The position numbers were made by a program, and so were the translations under genes. 64,000 bases of DNA from positions 101,231 through 165,230 of the forward strand of contig AJFK01000052.1 of assembly GCA_000467715.1 (NCBI GenBank), given 5' to 3'. Positions 45,029 through 57,462 of the stretch are shown here, piece after piece. The stretch comes from Hysterium pulicare CBS 123377. Taxonomy: Eukaryota; Ascomycota; Dothideomycetes; Hysteriales; Hysteriaceae. Numbering within the stretch: position 1 is the first letter of the stretch; each line of letters begins with the position of its first letter. The notes under the pieces are model-generated. The model made no database searches. It saw nothing but the letters and a program-made list of their open reading frames with translations, and had not been told where the DNA came from.

Positions 45029-48000
45029 CTATTCACCACCGCTCACACTACTGCTGCCAAAGTAATCCTGCTGGGCTGAGCCGCTCCGGCCCGAGTCTGC
45101 ACTTGTCGGGCTGCGGCTCGCGCTTCTGCTCGACTCGCCCGCCGAGAAATTGATACCTATGCCGACGCCCATCCCATTACGATTTCTTCGCGGAACATCC
45201 AATCGCGGCTGCGCAAACGCGAAATTACTTGAGATAGCCCTCTCATCCACTGGGGACCTCAGCTCGACTAGGTCCAGAGTCTCACGTAGCGTACCGCCAG
45301 TCTCATCAAGAGCCATCAGGAACCGCGCAAGTTCTTTGCACAGGTCCCAATCCTGCTCCGCTTTGGCGCGCTGTAACAGTCGGACCAACTGATCAGAGCT
45401 GGAGCTCAGTTCTTCAAAGGTATGGAGTACAAGCAGATAACCGCCTGCTGTTTTAAGCGACCCTTTCTGTAGGGACTCTTCGAACAGTTCCTGTGGTGGT
45501 GGGAGGTTAGAAAATAGGGTCCGCCATAAGCGCACCTCGGTCTTGCGTGTACATTGCACGACGATGTCCAGATACTGCGGAAACGAAGAGAGAAACGAGA
45601 GCACACTGGGCAACAACGCCTGCTCTGGCGGTGGGGATGTGTCTACTTCTTCGTCCAGCACATCATGCAGTAAGATTTCCAACGCGTGTGGAAAATAGAG
45701 CAAACGCTGGTAGTGATGGGATAGGTGTAGGGCTGCGGGAGAATTGTATTGTGCTAAGTGATGGTGGAGCAGGGCGGGGAGGAAAAGGTGAGTCTTGGGC
45801 TTGTGTCAGCGACGGAACGATTGGCCACGAGTCGGACCCCAACTTACCCGGGTGCCAAAGCGAAGGTAGGCGAAGCTGGTATCTCGCCGTTGAACGAGTT
45901 CCGATTCGACGCCGAACAAAATTGCCTTATTGATCAGTGCAGACAACGGGTAAAAGTCGACTGGGATTTTGACCGTTGCAGGAAGTTCTCTGCCAAGCTC
46001 GACTGATGCGGAAGAGAGGACGTCTTGCATGTCAATCCACACGCATACGTCATTTCCGTCGAAAAACCACAGCGAGTCTCTCAGATCATGACCGTGAAGG
46101 CCGTTGATTGTCAGCCCTACCGACGGGCTGGGCGGGAGAGAGTCTTCCGGCGACTCTAACGCGAACGAGGGATGATCCCGCATGAGCGCATAGTATTCCA
46201 CATTCTGCGCAATGATGCGCATCTCATACTTCAGCTCTCCGCCCTCGGTCGTCGTCGGCTGCAAAAGAACAAGCTTACCATCGACTAGAAACAAAACGGT
46301 GGCAACGGCTACATCCTGCGAGGGATCACCATTGCCTGCAACTATCAGCGGGAATTGACCAGAAACTGGATGTCAAGTACGTACGCATTTGATCTTCAGG
46401 GAGTATCCAACTCAGCGCCCGCACTCGTGCAGGTGCTCTAATAATTCCATGAAGAGCGATTTGGCCAACTTGTGCGAGGCTCACCGTTGCATTGGCAACG
46501 TTGATGACATAATGATAGAGTATGTTCTCGTATGTGTACACCAGCAGAGAATCTTCACCCGAGGGTGCAATTAGTACTATAGGTGCTGGCAGGTGCTGTA
46601 CATGCATGACGTGATCACCGTCAAGGGCCAGTTCGCGTGAATATACTCGGATCTTGTTCGAAAACTTTAGCTCATGGTGCTTTTCGGGTGAAATGGAAAT
46701 GGAGATTGTGAGCTTACTTGATAGGAGTCATTGGATTCAATGCCTGCAATGAGAACGTGTTGATACCAGCACATGCCACCCCGAACCGCGAACTCGTTCT
46801 CCATGAAAGGATCCTCAAAAGTCTTCCACCTACCACTGTTGACGCTATAGTGTGCAAGCCCACGTCGGCCTGCGACCGCCACATACCTACCGTCAGACGA
46901 TATTATGGCACTGCGGATGGGCCACTGGTCTATAAGATAGTGAGACGGAACTTGGACATGATGCCAGAGGGATGTGTCTGCCGATATCGTGGTGAGGTCC
47001 GGCAGGTCGTATCCTCGATAGATCATGAACCCGGAATTTGTTTGCATCAAGGACCTTGATACGTTAGCAGATGAAAAGCATCCCGTGATCGCACTGCGAG
47101 CCATTTCCAGTAGAAAGAGTCGATTATCCTGGTCTCCAAGGAGGAGGATCTCAGCACCTCCACCAACCCAAAAGCCGTCACGGACACCAAGCAACCAGCC
47201 TTCCTCATTAGCCATCGATAAAGATCTATCGGTAGTGAAGCTAGTAGCGCCTGGCTTGCCATATACACTCCACATCATCCATCCATGTTCATACCCAGCA
47301 AAAAGGCAATATCCGTCTGGGGAGTAGCTCATAAAATTCAGCTTTCCTGGCGAAGAAGTGGAAGTCGTCGGTCGTAGTTTATGGGACACAGGTATGTTGC
47401 CCGTATAATCACGTGCTGTGTACACGTATATATCACCATTGGTGCAGCCAACAGCAATCAGTGAGAACCTTGCATTAATAGCAGCTTTTATCCCGTAGTC
47501 TCCATCCGTCTCAGGAGAATGGAAGCAGTAACCCTTGAAGAGGTTGTGCTGTCCATTCGCGCCTTGGGAAGCGCTTGACAGGTGTCTTTGGATTGCGAAT
47601 GCTTTTCCATCTCCGGTGATCCAAGTTAAGAGGTTCATAGGACGGTCATGGACCATCTCGGCAATCGTAGCTTTTTTGCCTAGCCAGGGTATTCGACTTA
47701 GTAATTCGGTGCTCGTTTGACTTCCACTACTATCTGGAGCCCATCGAATGCACTGGATGGCTGCAGGCTTTTCAGTTGCAACAATCAACTCATCGTCTAG
47801 TGCGAGAGCTTTGGCAATCCCCGCGTCAACTCGTATGACCATGCGAAACCGCAAACTGAGCTCCTTGACACCGCTACCCTCACCGGGCCCAGCATTTGTC
47901 TCATTGTGGCGTTGCGTCTTGTATCCTCCGACACTATGGCGTCTTGAGTGTCCACCGTTGGTATTTGCAAATTGTGTCTTGTAAACACGAGAGGTAGGGT

Positions 48001-48573
48001 CTGTCGCGAGAGAGTAGGTGATGAGGTATCCGAGGGTTGTCTGCACGACGAAGATGGCAGAGTCCGGACGAAGTAAGAGGGAGACGTTAGGCCCGAAGGT
48101 ATTTACGGAATGCTCTGATCGGAGTACTGAGGCTAGAATAGTAGTAGGCTATCGCATGCATTAGGGACTGAAGCTGGCTCCGTTGAAGGACAAAGAACTA
48201 CCTTGGTTTGCCAGATGGTAAGGGTAGACCGTGTGATTGTTGCAAACATATGCCCACTGCGGGTGTTTTTGATCCCGATAATGTTACCAAATATATCGTC
48301 TTCGGGCTGCGCAGATCCTCCATTCTTGCTGTCCTCCTGGACTGTTCCGTGCTGCTCATGTTTCGTCTTACCCATGCCCTGCGCATGCTCTTCGGAGCCT
48401 TCAGTCAGTCCGTGGGTATTGCGCTCCCTCGTAACTCCATGCTGGTCCTCATTGCCCGTCGCAGGGCCGTCGAGTGACTCTGCGCCATCGTGGGAAGTGT
48501 GAATGCGGTCTTCGGGAAGTTTGTGGTTGCTGGCAGCATAGACGGAGGGAGAGGTGATAGGCCAATACGTCAT
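45029..48573 (-). CDS. RIC1: RIC1, Rab6/Ypt6 GEF subunit
   Basis: Five minus-strand exons (48573-48202, 48148-46718, 46670-46385, 46341-45848, 45799-45029) give 1117 aa, in phase at every junction. The N-terminus MTYWPITSPSVYAASNHKLP and IKNTRSGHMFATITRSTLTI start a WD40 propeller region; QTTLGYLITYSLATDPTSRV follows intron 1. The C-terminal part has the RIC1 domain (THLFLPALLHHHLAQYNSPA; HYQRLLYFPHALEILLHDVL; WDLCKELARFLMALDETGGT). With Rgp1 it forms the nucleotide exchange factor for Ypt6/Rab6 at the Golgi, needed for retrograde endosome-Golgi traffic. A ~90-residue acidic insertion (residues about 20-85) near the N-terminus is likely disordered. Ends in a Ser/Gly-rich tail. Confidence 0.93.
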
Positions 48574-51337
48574 GGCTCTCTTTCACGACTGGAATCTGCA
48601 TCGGAGCGGTGCCATCTCAATTCGAAATCGTTGTGACAGAGCTCAAAGCTGTATTATTGTAAGCAATGCCCCTGCGCTGTGACGTGCGGTGAGCAGTTCG
48701 TGGCTTATGCAAAGTAGCTGTCGAGCCGAGTGCCGCTATCGTGCTAGCAGCCCTAACCCTTTCGAGAACAAGCCAAATAATGCAGAGTCAAAAGCAGCAG
48801 ACCCCGTATTGCAATAACTTAAACCATAAGACTTACATATAGGTAGGTTGGATAGGTACTCTGTTACGTACACGGCCCTGTCAACCTTGTATTTAGACCT
48901 AGGTAAGCAACTTTACCCGCGGGCTGGCCCAATTAAGCATAGCAACAGTATGACGTGAATACCTTAAAACACATGAACCAAGTCTAATTCCAGCTAAACC
49001 TAAACTTCTGCCCGTTCACGTCTGTTTTATTACTCATCCGTTTTCAAGACAACCTTAGAAGCATCTTCACATCCTTCCAGCTTTACAGTAACACTACCGC
49101 AGAGGACGCTCACGCGCAAAGTCTCTTCTATAATAAAGCAGATACTCTAAAAATTCAAGCAGCCACAGACTCACTTTGTATACTCTCTATTAAAGGATAG
49201 AGAAACTAAACTTCTTAAATTTTAACTAAAAGTACTTTGAAGAAGGATTTGGTAAAGCTCAACTACGCGTGAGTAGATATAACGGTGTTTCTTTGGTTTC
49301 GCGTTTAGTTCTCGTTGTAAAAGTACTTTAAAGACTCATTTTACTAACTTTATTATTATTTATCTATTTGATTCTTAAAAATATCTTATCAACTCTTCTT
49401 CAAACTCTTTCCTTTATTTAAGATGTTAATAAAATGCACTATTTAACTTATTCAACTAAATTGCGACACTTCAAATCCTCTCGACAGAGTTTCGCAACAT
49501 TGGACATGATCATAGACCATGACGACAATGAAGTGGCGAAGCAGGCATTTCAGAACTTGGCCACTTTGGACAATGGTCTGGAAGCATTGATTTCCAGCCA
49601 AAATCCTACATGCGAGAAAGGGATTCCGTCGTGGGCTCCCAATCTCTATACTTGAAACAGCGCGCAACTGAAGCTTAATTCGAATACTCAGAGGATGATA
49701 TGATGCTGTCTGTGAGAATCAGCATCTTTGACTCTACGCCATCATTTCCAGCCCACATAAACGCCAACAAACTGGACAGCGATGTCCGAATAGTAAGAGA
49801 ATCAACATTCAGTTAGCCATCTTAAGAAGCTAACATGAGGATTGGTCACACATACGAATGCATGATGCGAACACCCTCCCCCGAGATCGAGACATCCAAG
49901 GCAGAAAGATTGGTGCAGAATGTTGATGGCTTGGATTTGGGCAAGTTCTTCGGGATTGAGCACTTGGGTGTAGGAGCAGCGACAGAAATCGAGTATTTGT
50001 CGAGGGCGATCCGACCGTTTCAGAACTCGGATGGCGAGGCAAGATCTATACCCTAGCTACGATTAAATAACGAGTCGGTTGAAAATAGGTGACTAGTGTT
50101 GACCGAAGCTGGAAGAGTCGGGCTTGTTCCTGCTGCATCAAAGCCCTGAGATGTCGTGTGCATCATAGATGGCTTGGATATGTCGCTCATGCTGCGGAAG
50201 ACTGACTCAATCTTACGGCTTGAGAGAAGAGGCATGGATTGTGAAGTCAGAGCCAAGGCAGAAATGATCGACTTGAAGTAATGCGTGAGAGGGCGGTGGA
50301 ACTCCCTGCAACAGTAGGTGGCGTGTTAATGGGTGTCGTCCTGCACCAGCACCTGTAAGAGCAGCATTGGGTACAGGCCATTTAGGCCTACTTCCGTCGA
50401 CTAATTCTGTCTTGGTTTGGGCTGTTCAGTCTTAATGCTCCCATTAATCTTCGAGCAAGAGAATGCTTTTCTCAATCGCGCTTGATATATCGCAAGGTAT
50501 AGCCACCTTGGCCATGATAAGGGGAGTTTTGTATACTGGATTGTTCCCGCATGTTAACACGACCTTACCGCTTCACAGACAATGATTCGACGTACCGGAA
50601 GCATCTCGTCCATTTAAGGCCAAGCGTGACCTGAAACACCATCGTGCAGCACAACCGAACTTCAGCTAAACTTGAAATGCACTCTATGCGATATCAGGAC
50701 TCTACGCTACCGCACATGCCAAATCTCATCCATTAGATGATTATTCGCCATGGCCTAAAATAGCTCTGGAGCGTAGAGTTGTCGGCAGAGAGCTTACCTA
50801 ATCAAGTACGAGGACTGGAATGAGAGCACTCGGCATACTTCACCGAGCGTATTGAATAGTATTTTTTTCGGCACACACGGACTGCCAGACCCCGATATGA
50901 GCCATGGGCTTTCGTGACGCTCGGATCTCGCTGCCAGTGGATTCTCTGTGTTGATTGTATCGAAAGCCTCGTCATTCTTGGCCCTCTCAATGTCATACTT
51001 CGCTATTTTGTTCCTCACGGCACCACAACCCCGAATTGCAGTCAAAAACAACATCCCGTAGTCGCACTGCCTCGCATGCTACTCTCTAGCCTCGTGACGA
51101 GGGGCTCCGCGGACCGCCATGGCCGTAACTACCGCATTCTTGATTGGTTCTCCCGGAGCCCCAGCCACGTCCAATCGCCCGCAAGATGGCCTTTTCATAT
51201 TTCCGCATGATTTCTGATGCGAATTCTCCTCCCATGCTTTTGCCACCACTCTTTCCCATCTTTTGTAGACCTTCAACAACTCCATTACACTTGCGCTACC
51301 TTCATCCAACCATTATTGACACCTAGCATCTGGTCCC
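48574..51337. other. gene-poor, partly AT-rich region
   Basis: 2.8 kb between RIC1 and the nitrilase gene. From about 48780 to 49430 it is strongly AT-rich, followed by possible HET-like remnants. Further open frames on both strands at 49830-51300 have no recognised domain. Confidence 0.5.
49434..49655 (+). pseudogene. possible HET-domain protein remnant
   Basis: A 73-codon frame ends in CEKGIPSWAPNLYT, which resembles the IPSWxPxW stretch found after the HET domain in many fungal incompatibility proteins. No HET domain lies upstream and the frame stops right away. It sits at the edge of AT-rich DNA, so decay is plausible. Weak evidence. Confidence 0.25.
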
Positions 51338-52547
51338 ATGGTTTACGTCGCTGTTACACAGCAAGAGCCTGTGTGGTTCGACCTTGAGGGCGGCGTTACG
51401 AAGACATGCCGATTGATCGAAGAAGCATCCCAGAACGGCGCCTCATTGATCGCTTTCCCAGAATGTTGGCTGCCTGGGTACGCAGGTTGGGTCTGGTAAG
51501 TGTCAAATGACAAGATTAAATTTTTTGTTTCCCAGTTTCACCAAAGCGAAACCAAAACCAAGGACGCAGGTGATCCGTACGTACATGGTGATACTCATTT
51601 ATATGACCTTTGAAACAGGGCTCGACCGGTAGATCCAGAATTGGCGACTAGATACATCAGAAATTCATTGAGTTACAACTCGCCACACATGGAAACTATC
51701 TGCAACTCGGCCGCTGACCACAACATTGCCGTCATGCTCGGCTTCTCGGAAAACGAAAACGACTCTATCTATACAGCTCAGTGTCTGATCTCCAAGAAAG
51801 GAGAGATTGTGATGCGACGGCGCAAGATCAAGCTTGTGCATGTTGAAAGAACTCTCTTTGGCGAAGGCTCCGGCAGCTCGCTTATGAATGTCAAGGACGT
51901 TCCGGGCGTGGGCCGAGTAGGTGCGCTGAGCTGCTGGGAACATTTGCAGCCGTTGCTGAAATATCACACGATGAGTTTGCGAGAGCAGATTCACATTGCG
52001 TCATATCCGCCACTCGATACGCACCCAGGAGGCTCTTTCGAAGGGTTGTGGAGTATGTCAAGTGATGGTAAGCATTTAAACCCCAACTCTCCCTTGACCT
52101 CACTCCATATATGTATCGACTGGTTGATATGGGACCTCGCTCTGACAGCCACTAATCGAATCATCAGCCTGTCAAGCCCTATCTCAGACCTATGCCATCG
52201 AGTCCGGAACCTTTGTTCTCCACTGCTGTGCTGTCTTCACCGAAAGCGGCATCGAATCCATGAAGACACACCACGGCGGTATATTTAGTCAACCGTGCGG
52301 CGGCTACTCGGCAGTCTTCGCGCCGGACGGACGCCGGTTGACCAAGGCACTCTCCCCTACCGAAGAGGGTATTATATATACTGAACTCGACATGGATTTT
52401 ATTGTTGCCTGCCGACACTTTGTTGACACTGTTGGGCATTTCTCCAGACCGGATTTGCTTTGGTTGGGCGTCGACTCCAGAGAGAAGAAACATGTCAGGC
52501 ATATTAAGGGGGAGGGGGAGCAGGACATTGAGGATTTGGAGAAATAA
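51338..52547 (+). CDS. nitrilase (EC 3.5.5.1 type)
   Basis: Three exons (51338-51495, 51619-52067, 52168-52547) give 328 aa. The nitrilase catalytic triad is complete: Glu42 in [14 protein letters not shown], Lys124 in [18 protein letters not shown], Cys158 in [15 protein letters not shown]. The wording around the Cys and the downstream [10 protein letters not shown] block fit nitrilases; cyanide hydratases usually have a different helix after the Cys. Family members hydrolyse nitriles to carboxylic acid and ammonia and form spiral oligomers. It has no signal peptide, so it is cytosolic. Substrate cannot be read from sequence. Neighbours offer no clear pathway link. Confidence 0.93.
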
Positions 52548-53077
52548 GGTGGAGGAGATTGGATGATTTGAATTTTCAAGAAGCATTGTCAATTTCAGTT
52601 ATACCCCAACTCGACGGAAAATTTTGGTCGGATTATAGTGGAAGGAAAGTACATGGGGATACGACCTACCCTTGATCGACAGATACGTAAGGACTTGGTC
52701 ATTGGGAACTCAATGGCTGAGACCTGGAGATGCGCCAATAAAGTGGATATGGGAGTACGCCTACTTGACGAAATATCTCGAAAACTCAAATCAATTCAAT
52801 CTCCAAGGTATGATTCGCTCGGCAAATAATTTGATCACTTTTGTATTTTTAGCCCCCAGTCAACGCCACTAGAGCTTAGTTAGCTTATTAAACACCTCAT
52901 CATATTATTCGTATAGTTAGTATACAAAACCCAATGAGCCAAGCAAGTTGTTTCAAACACCAGATATCAGCGAAAATAAGATCAGCAAAACGAAAATGCT
53001 AGTATGCTCGGAGAGATAAAAGTACAGGTCTCTAACGCCATACAAAAATCAAAACCCCTGCACTCAGCTACTTCAAC
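52548..53077. other. intergenic region between convergent genes
   Basis: Contains the 3' regions of the nitrilase gene (plus) and the Ayg1-like gene (minus). A short plus-strand frame at 52638 has no recognised feature. Confidence 0.5.
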
Positions 53078-54706
53078 TCAACACCCATTAACTGCATGAG
53101 CGCCGTTAGCAATGCCGTTGGTGAGGCCGTTCACCTTCTTCTCCTTGAACCCGTTCGCCAATCCATTCGTCAAGAGTTTCTTCCCCGATACCTCGACCTT
53201 CACCTCGACCTTCTCTTCCTCCTCCACACTTCCCACCCCATTCAACACGCTCTTAATCCAGTCCAATATATACTTCCTTGCATACGGCTCCCCCATATGC
53301 TTACTATCCTCAAAGAACCTCGCCTCCTTAACACTTCCATACCTCAACGGCAGAAGACAATCCTCGATCGGGAACAACTCATCCAACATACCGTTAATAA
53401 GCAACAGCCTGCAAGATGGCATATCCAAAATCCCATTCTCGAGCAGCGAGAACCGCGCCCTCGAATCAATCTTCATCTTCTCCACATCCTCGTACCCGAA
53501 TTTGAGCGCGAGGACTTGCGTCAGGTCGAACGGATACTCCATATGAGACGCAATCTCCAACCACTCCGCATCAAACATACTATGACACCCACCCCCCTGC
53601 GCCACCACGCCCGCGAATCGGTTCTTGTGCGTATGCGCTATCCGCATGGCGTAATACCCACCACAACTCACACCCCAAGCCACCAACTTCCCCTTCTGAA
53701 TCCACGCCTGCTGATCAACCCAATCAAGCACAGAACTCCACAGCCGTTCCGCCGCTTCCGGATCATTGGCATCCGCAGGACAATCCCCCGTCCCGGGAAT
53801 CTCAACAGCGATGGATGCCCACCCCGCAGCAATATGATGGCTACTCGGCATCGTATGTTCAGTCCTATACCCATCTAACCCATAAATCTGCAACACGGTC
53901 GGAAAGCTATCGCCCGGTTTCGCCCCGACGGGCAAGCGCACGCTAACTGGGATACTCGTATACGATTCTCGGGTCCCAGGTTTCGCATGGTAGTGCGGGA
54001 TCAGGTGTTCGGTGAGGGGCGCATCGAGGTAAGCGGCGCCCTTGTAGAAGGCGACTTTTTGCTTTTGCCAGGCGTACTTTTGGAGCGGGGATATCGGGCA
54101 GGGTTGGCGGGCTGTGCGGTAGACGCAGGCGGCGCGGAGATACAACTCTGAGGCTTTTTTGAAGTCACCGGCAGACTCGGCTTCGGCGGCGCGGGATTCG
54201 AGCTTTTCGGCTACCGGGAAGAAGGGTGCGGCGTAGACTTCGAAGTCATAGGGGGGATAGATGTTGTTCTTATTTTTGGGATTAGCCTGCTTATTTCGTT
54301 TCTCTTTCTCTGTGGGTTTGGAAAGTGGGATAGAAGGAGAAGAGACAGGTGGACGAGTATTTGATGGGGGGAAATGAAAGTAAAAAAGCACCTTTTCAAA
54401 CTCCTCAAACACCTCCTCGAAATCTTCTGCTTTTCCCTCCATAAAAGGATAGATACCGAGAGTTGCCTACCGAATAGTAAGAATGGGTTAGCTGCTAATG
54501 TTGTTCTATGAATTAAGACTTTCTTCTCGCTTTCTCTTTTGCCCTTTGGATTGAGACATAGTTTCGCTCTTATGGATGGGGGCTGTGTCTTTGAGTTGGA
54601 GGTAATTTACCCTCTTCTTCCATTTCAGATTCCACAGCGCGGAAATGGATTCGTGGTGAGCACCTTTTTTGCCCTCGCCTGCGCCGATGAAATAGGGTGG
54701 CGGCAT
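53078..54706 (-). CDS. Ayg1-like alpha/beta hydrolase (DHN-melanin chain-shortening type)
   Basis: Exon 1 54706-54611 (MPPPYFIGAGEGKK...ALWNLKWKKR) joins exon 2 from 54466 (ATLGIYPFMEGKAEDFEEVF). A further in-frame 105-nt intron (54391-54287, GTGCTT to AGCAG) is likely because the intervening residues are low-complexity and absent from Ayg1; splicing gives 459 aa, retention 494. The fold is an Ayg1/DUF1100 hydrolase: nucleophile Ser in GVSCGGYYAMRIAHTH (about residue 264), Asp in NGMLDELFPIEDC, His in DSKHMGEPY. Ayg1 (Aspergillus), WdYG1 and Botrytis YGH1 shorten the polyketide precursor of DHN melanin. The C-terminal ~45 residues are an added tail with repeated LTNGxANG motifs. No polyketide synthase or reductase lies in the window, so a melanin role is inferred from family only. 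Confidence 0.88.
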
Positions 54707-55683
54707 TTGTGCGCTGTTTTTCTTAACAGTATTCTCGTGATAGAAATGAAATATAAAATTGAAAACAGAGTATGGGATTTAAGATTGGAGTATATATAAG
54801 GAGAAGAAATGAGAGAGATGCGGCGATGGGGATGTATGATTTCGACGCTTTTAATCTACTTATACCACCCGCACACACAAACACTCTCTTCGGTTCTCGA
54901 AAATCATCAAGATCGGTCTACAATCATCCTATAGGAACCCATGGATGATATTCAGCCATTGCGTCAGCGTAGCAATAACTCAGGTCCCAACCAACCCCCA
55001 TCTTACAGCAGGGGTTTCGCTTTCCGAAGACTACCCAAATCCGGAAACGCGCATTTCGTCCCTTTAATGTCGACATGAAACCGGGGAGTTAGAAATAGCG
55101 TTTCCCGAGTATTTGGATCATTGCGTGCGAGACGCGTTGCGTTATGTAGGTTGGTAGTCTACACCGCGTGGGAAGGGATGTTCCAGAAGGGCGCTAGAAG
55201 CCCGGAAAATGTGTGGCTTTCTAGGTAGATAGGTGTTCTAGCGGCTTCATGCAGCTGGGTTTGTTTCTCGGGTTTACGAGAGATAATGGCTGGGATGGCA
55301 GTGATGCCCGTTAACTTCTTCGGAGTGGATTGATGATGGGAGGGAGGTGGGAATTACGGGCGGGGATCAAGTGTGGCGCTTTCCTTGCCGAAGCACCGCC
55401 ACATTTTAGTTTGACTACACTCTTCATTAAGATCTTAGCAATCACTTTCGATTTGGCTTTCTTTGCTGGCAATTGAATCAAGTACTGGTATTTACTTGTA
55501 TCTAGTTGATGTAAGAATCCCATCTTATGTCACTGATCCTTCAAACCTAGCGCCTTCCGCTGCACCGTTCCGCTTAGCATGCTGTTTCGAAGAAAGTCAC
55601 CGAGAAAATGTAGTATCCCACTACTCATACAACTCCTCATTTTTTTGCGCCGGATTTCTGCCACGCGAATTCCTATTCACATA
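54707..55683. other. intergenic region
   Basis: Nearly 1 kb holding the promoter of the Ayg1-like gene and the 3' end of the oxalyl-CoA decarboxylase gene. No gene or repeat recognised. Confidence 0.5.
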
Positions 55684-57462
55684 TTAGCAACTGCTCACCA
55701 CTTCCACTCTTTCTTCCCAAGGGAGACTTACCAATTTCTTACTAGATCCACTCTCAATGATCACATTGACCACCACAGGAACCTTGGAATTAAATCCCTC
55801 CTCCGTAGCCCTCTCGAGTTGTTTCGGCGTACGCACAAGATATCCCTTCCCACCACACATCTCCGCCATCTTTTCATAACCAACTTCCCATCCCAGACTC
55901 GTGCTTCTCAATCCACCCTTCTCTCCACTACGCGTCTTGTCCTGCAGGTTTAGCCAGTGGTCTGCATCTTCGCTGTCGCCGTGGTAGATGCCTCCGTTGT
56001 TAATCACGAAGATTAGAATATCCATGTTGTAGCGTGCCATGGTCTCGACTTCGGGCATCGAGAATCCAAATGCGGAATCACCCTCCAAACATATGATTTT
56101 CTTATTAGCAGAGGCACCGGTATGGCCTTCGGGCTCTGGGTAGTTGTATGCGGCGTGGGCAGCGATTGCATAGCCGAGTCCAACACCCATGGTCGCGTGA
56201 GTACCGGCATCCATGCGGAGGCGAGGATGTTCGACTGCGAAGGCGCTGCGTGAGATATCCATGGTGTTGGCGCCTTCAGAGACATATACGACGTTGCCAT
56301 CTTCGGGCGGAGAGAGTTTGTTCAGGGTGGTTTTGATGATATCAAAGACTTGATGGTATCCCATGGGTGATTTGACGATTTTGGCTGTTTTTGCAGCATT
56401 TGCTTCATTCTTCACCTTGCTTACTTGTAGAGCTTGAATGTAGGGTGATGCGACATTGTATCTCCAGCCTTGCAGAGCGGTGATGAGCTGGGGGACTACG
56501 ACATTGATGTCGCCGACCATGCCGAGATCAGCGTCACCGTTGTTTTTGCCGATCTCCTCGGCTGAGATATCCACTTGGATGAGCTTGACGCCTTTATTCC
56601 ATTTGGGTTCGTCTCCGAAATGTAGGATCCAGTTTAATCGAGCTCCAAGAATCAAGACGACATCTGCACCTTTCAGTGCAGTGGATCGAGCGGAGGAGGT
56701 GTTGGATGGGTGTGAATCTGGGAGCACGCCTTTACCCATTGGTGTTGGTAGGAAGGGAATACCTGTTTCTTCGACAAGTTGACGGATTGACTTCTCTGCT
56801 TGAGCATATGATGCACCCTTGCCGACGACAACTAGAGGAGCTTCAGCATTTCGAAGAAGCGCCGCAACTTGAGCGAGCCTCTCAGGATCAACACCAGCTC
56901 GAGGAGTTGCAGGTACTACTCTATTCTCTTTTACCTCTTCCTCGGAACTGCCTTGAATGACGTCGGCTGGAAGATCGATGAAGCCAGTTCCCGGGCGGCC
57001 ATACCATGCGGATCGGTATGCCTGGGTTATTGATTGTGGGATGGAGTTAAGGTTTGGCCGAATGGCGATCTTGGTGTGAGGCGCAAGAAGAGAAATGGCG
57101 TCAAGCTCTTGGAAAGCTCCCTTGGTGACTAGATGCGTTTCGCATGATCCGGCAAGGAGAAGCATGGGAAATGCATTGGCAGATGAGTTTCCTACTCCAG
57201 CCATAGCATGGAGAACTCCAGGTCCTCCAACAACCAAGCAAACACCAGGTCTTCTGGTCAGGTAGCCATATGCTGTTGCAGCATAGCTGCAAGCTTGCTC
57301 GTTTCTGAATGCAATGAATCGTATGCCTAGAGCGATAGCTTCTTCGGCAATCTGCACAACCGGTATGCCGACAAGGCCGAAAATAACTTTTATGCCGAGT
57401 TGCTGAAGGGCTCTAGCGATGAGAGCCGCGCCGGTTGGCCGCGGAACGGTCTCTGCTGTCAT
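55684..57462 (-). CDS. ThDP-dependent oxalyl-CoA decarboxylase / 2-hydroxyacyl-CoA lyase
   Basis: Intronless gene of 592 aa. The ThDP fold is complete: N-terminal PYR domain with catalytic Glu55 in AFRNEQACSYAATAYG, middle domain (VVVGKGASYAQAEKSIRQL), and C-terminal PP domain with the cofactor motif EGDSAFGFSMPEVETMARYN ending in NNGGIYHGD. The GDSAFGFS form is shared by oxalyl-CoA decarboxylases and 2-hydroxyacyl-CoA lyases. The GAFQE segment resembles the lyases, but the divergent partner gene is an oxalyl-CoA synthetase, so oxalyl-CoA to formyl-CoA plus CO2 is the likelier reaction. The C-terminus VEVVSSC is not a recognisable peroxisomal PTS1 signal, unlike many homologues. Confidence 0.9.
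   Translation of the reverse strand: MTAETVPRPTGAALIARALQQLGIKVIFGLVGIPVVQIAEEAIALGIRFIAFRNEQACSYAATAYGYLTRRPGVCLVVGGPGVLHAMAGVGNSSANAFPMLLLAGSCETHLVTKGAFQELDAISLLAPHTKIAIRPNLNSIPQSITQAYRSAWYGRPGTGFIDLPADVIQGSSEEEVKENRVVPATPRAGVDPERLAQVAALLRNAEAPLVVVGKGASYAQAEKSIRQLVEETGIPFLPTPMGKGVLPDSHPSNTSSARSTALKGADVVLILGARLNWILHFGDEPKWNKGVKLIQVDISAEEIGKNNGDADLGMVGDINVVVPQLITALQGWRYNVASPYIQALQVSKVKNEANAAKTAKIVKSPMGYHQVFDIIKTTLNKLSPPEDGNVVYVSEGANTMDISRSAFAVEHPRLRMDAGTHATMGVGLGYAIAAHAAYNYPEPEGHTGASANKKIICLEGDSAFGFSMPEVETMARYNMDILIFVINNGGIYHGDSEDADHWLNLQDKTRSGEKGGLRSTSLGWEVGYEKMAEMCGGKGYLVRTPKQLERATEEGFNSKVPVVVNVIIESGSSKKLVSLPWEERVEVVSSC

Noticed and set aside
53096-53878. 260-codon plus-strand frame rich in His, Arg and Leu
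   Set aside because: Antisense shadow of the Ayg1-like hydrolase, which has the catalytic motifs.
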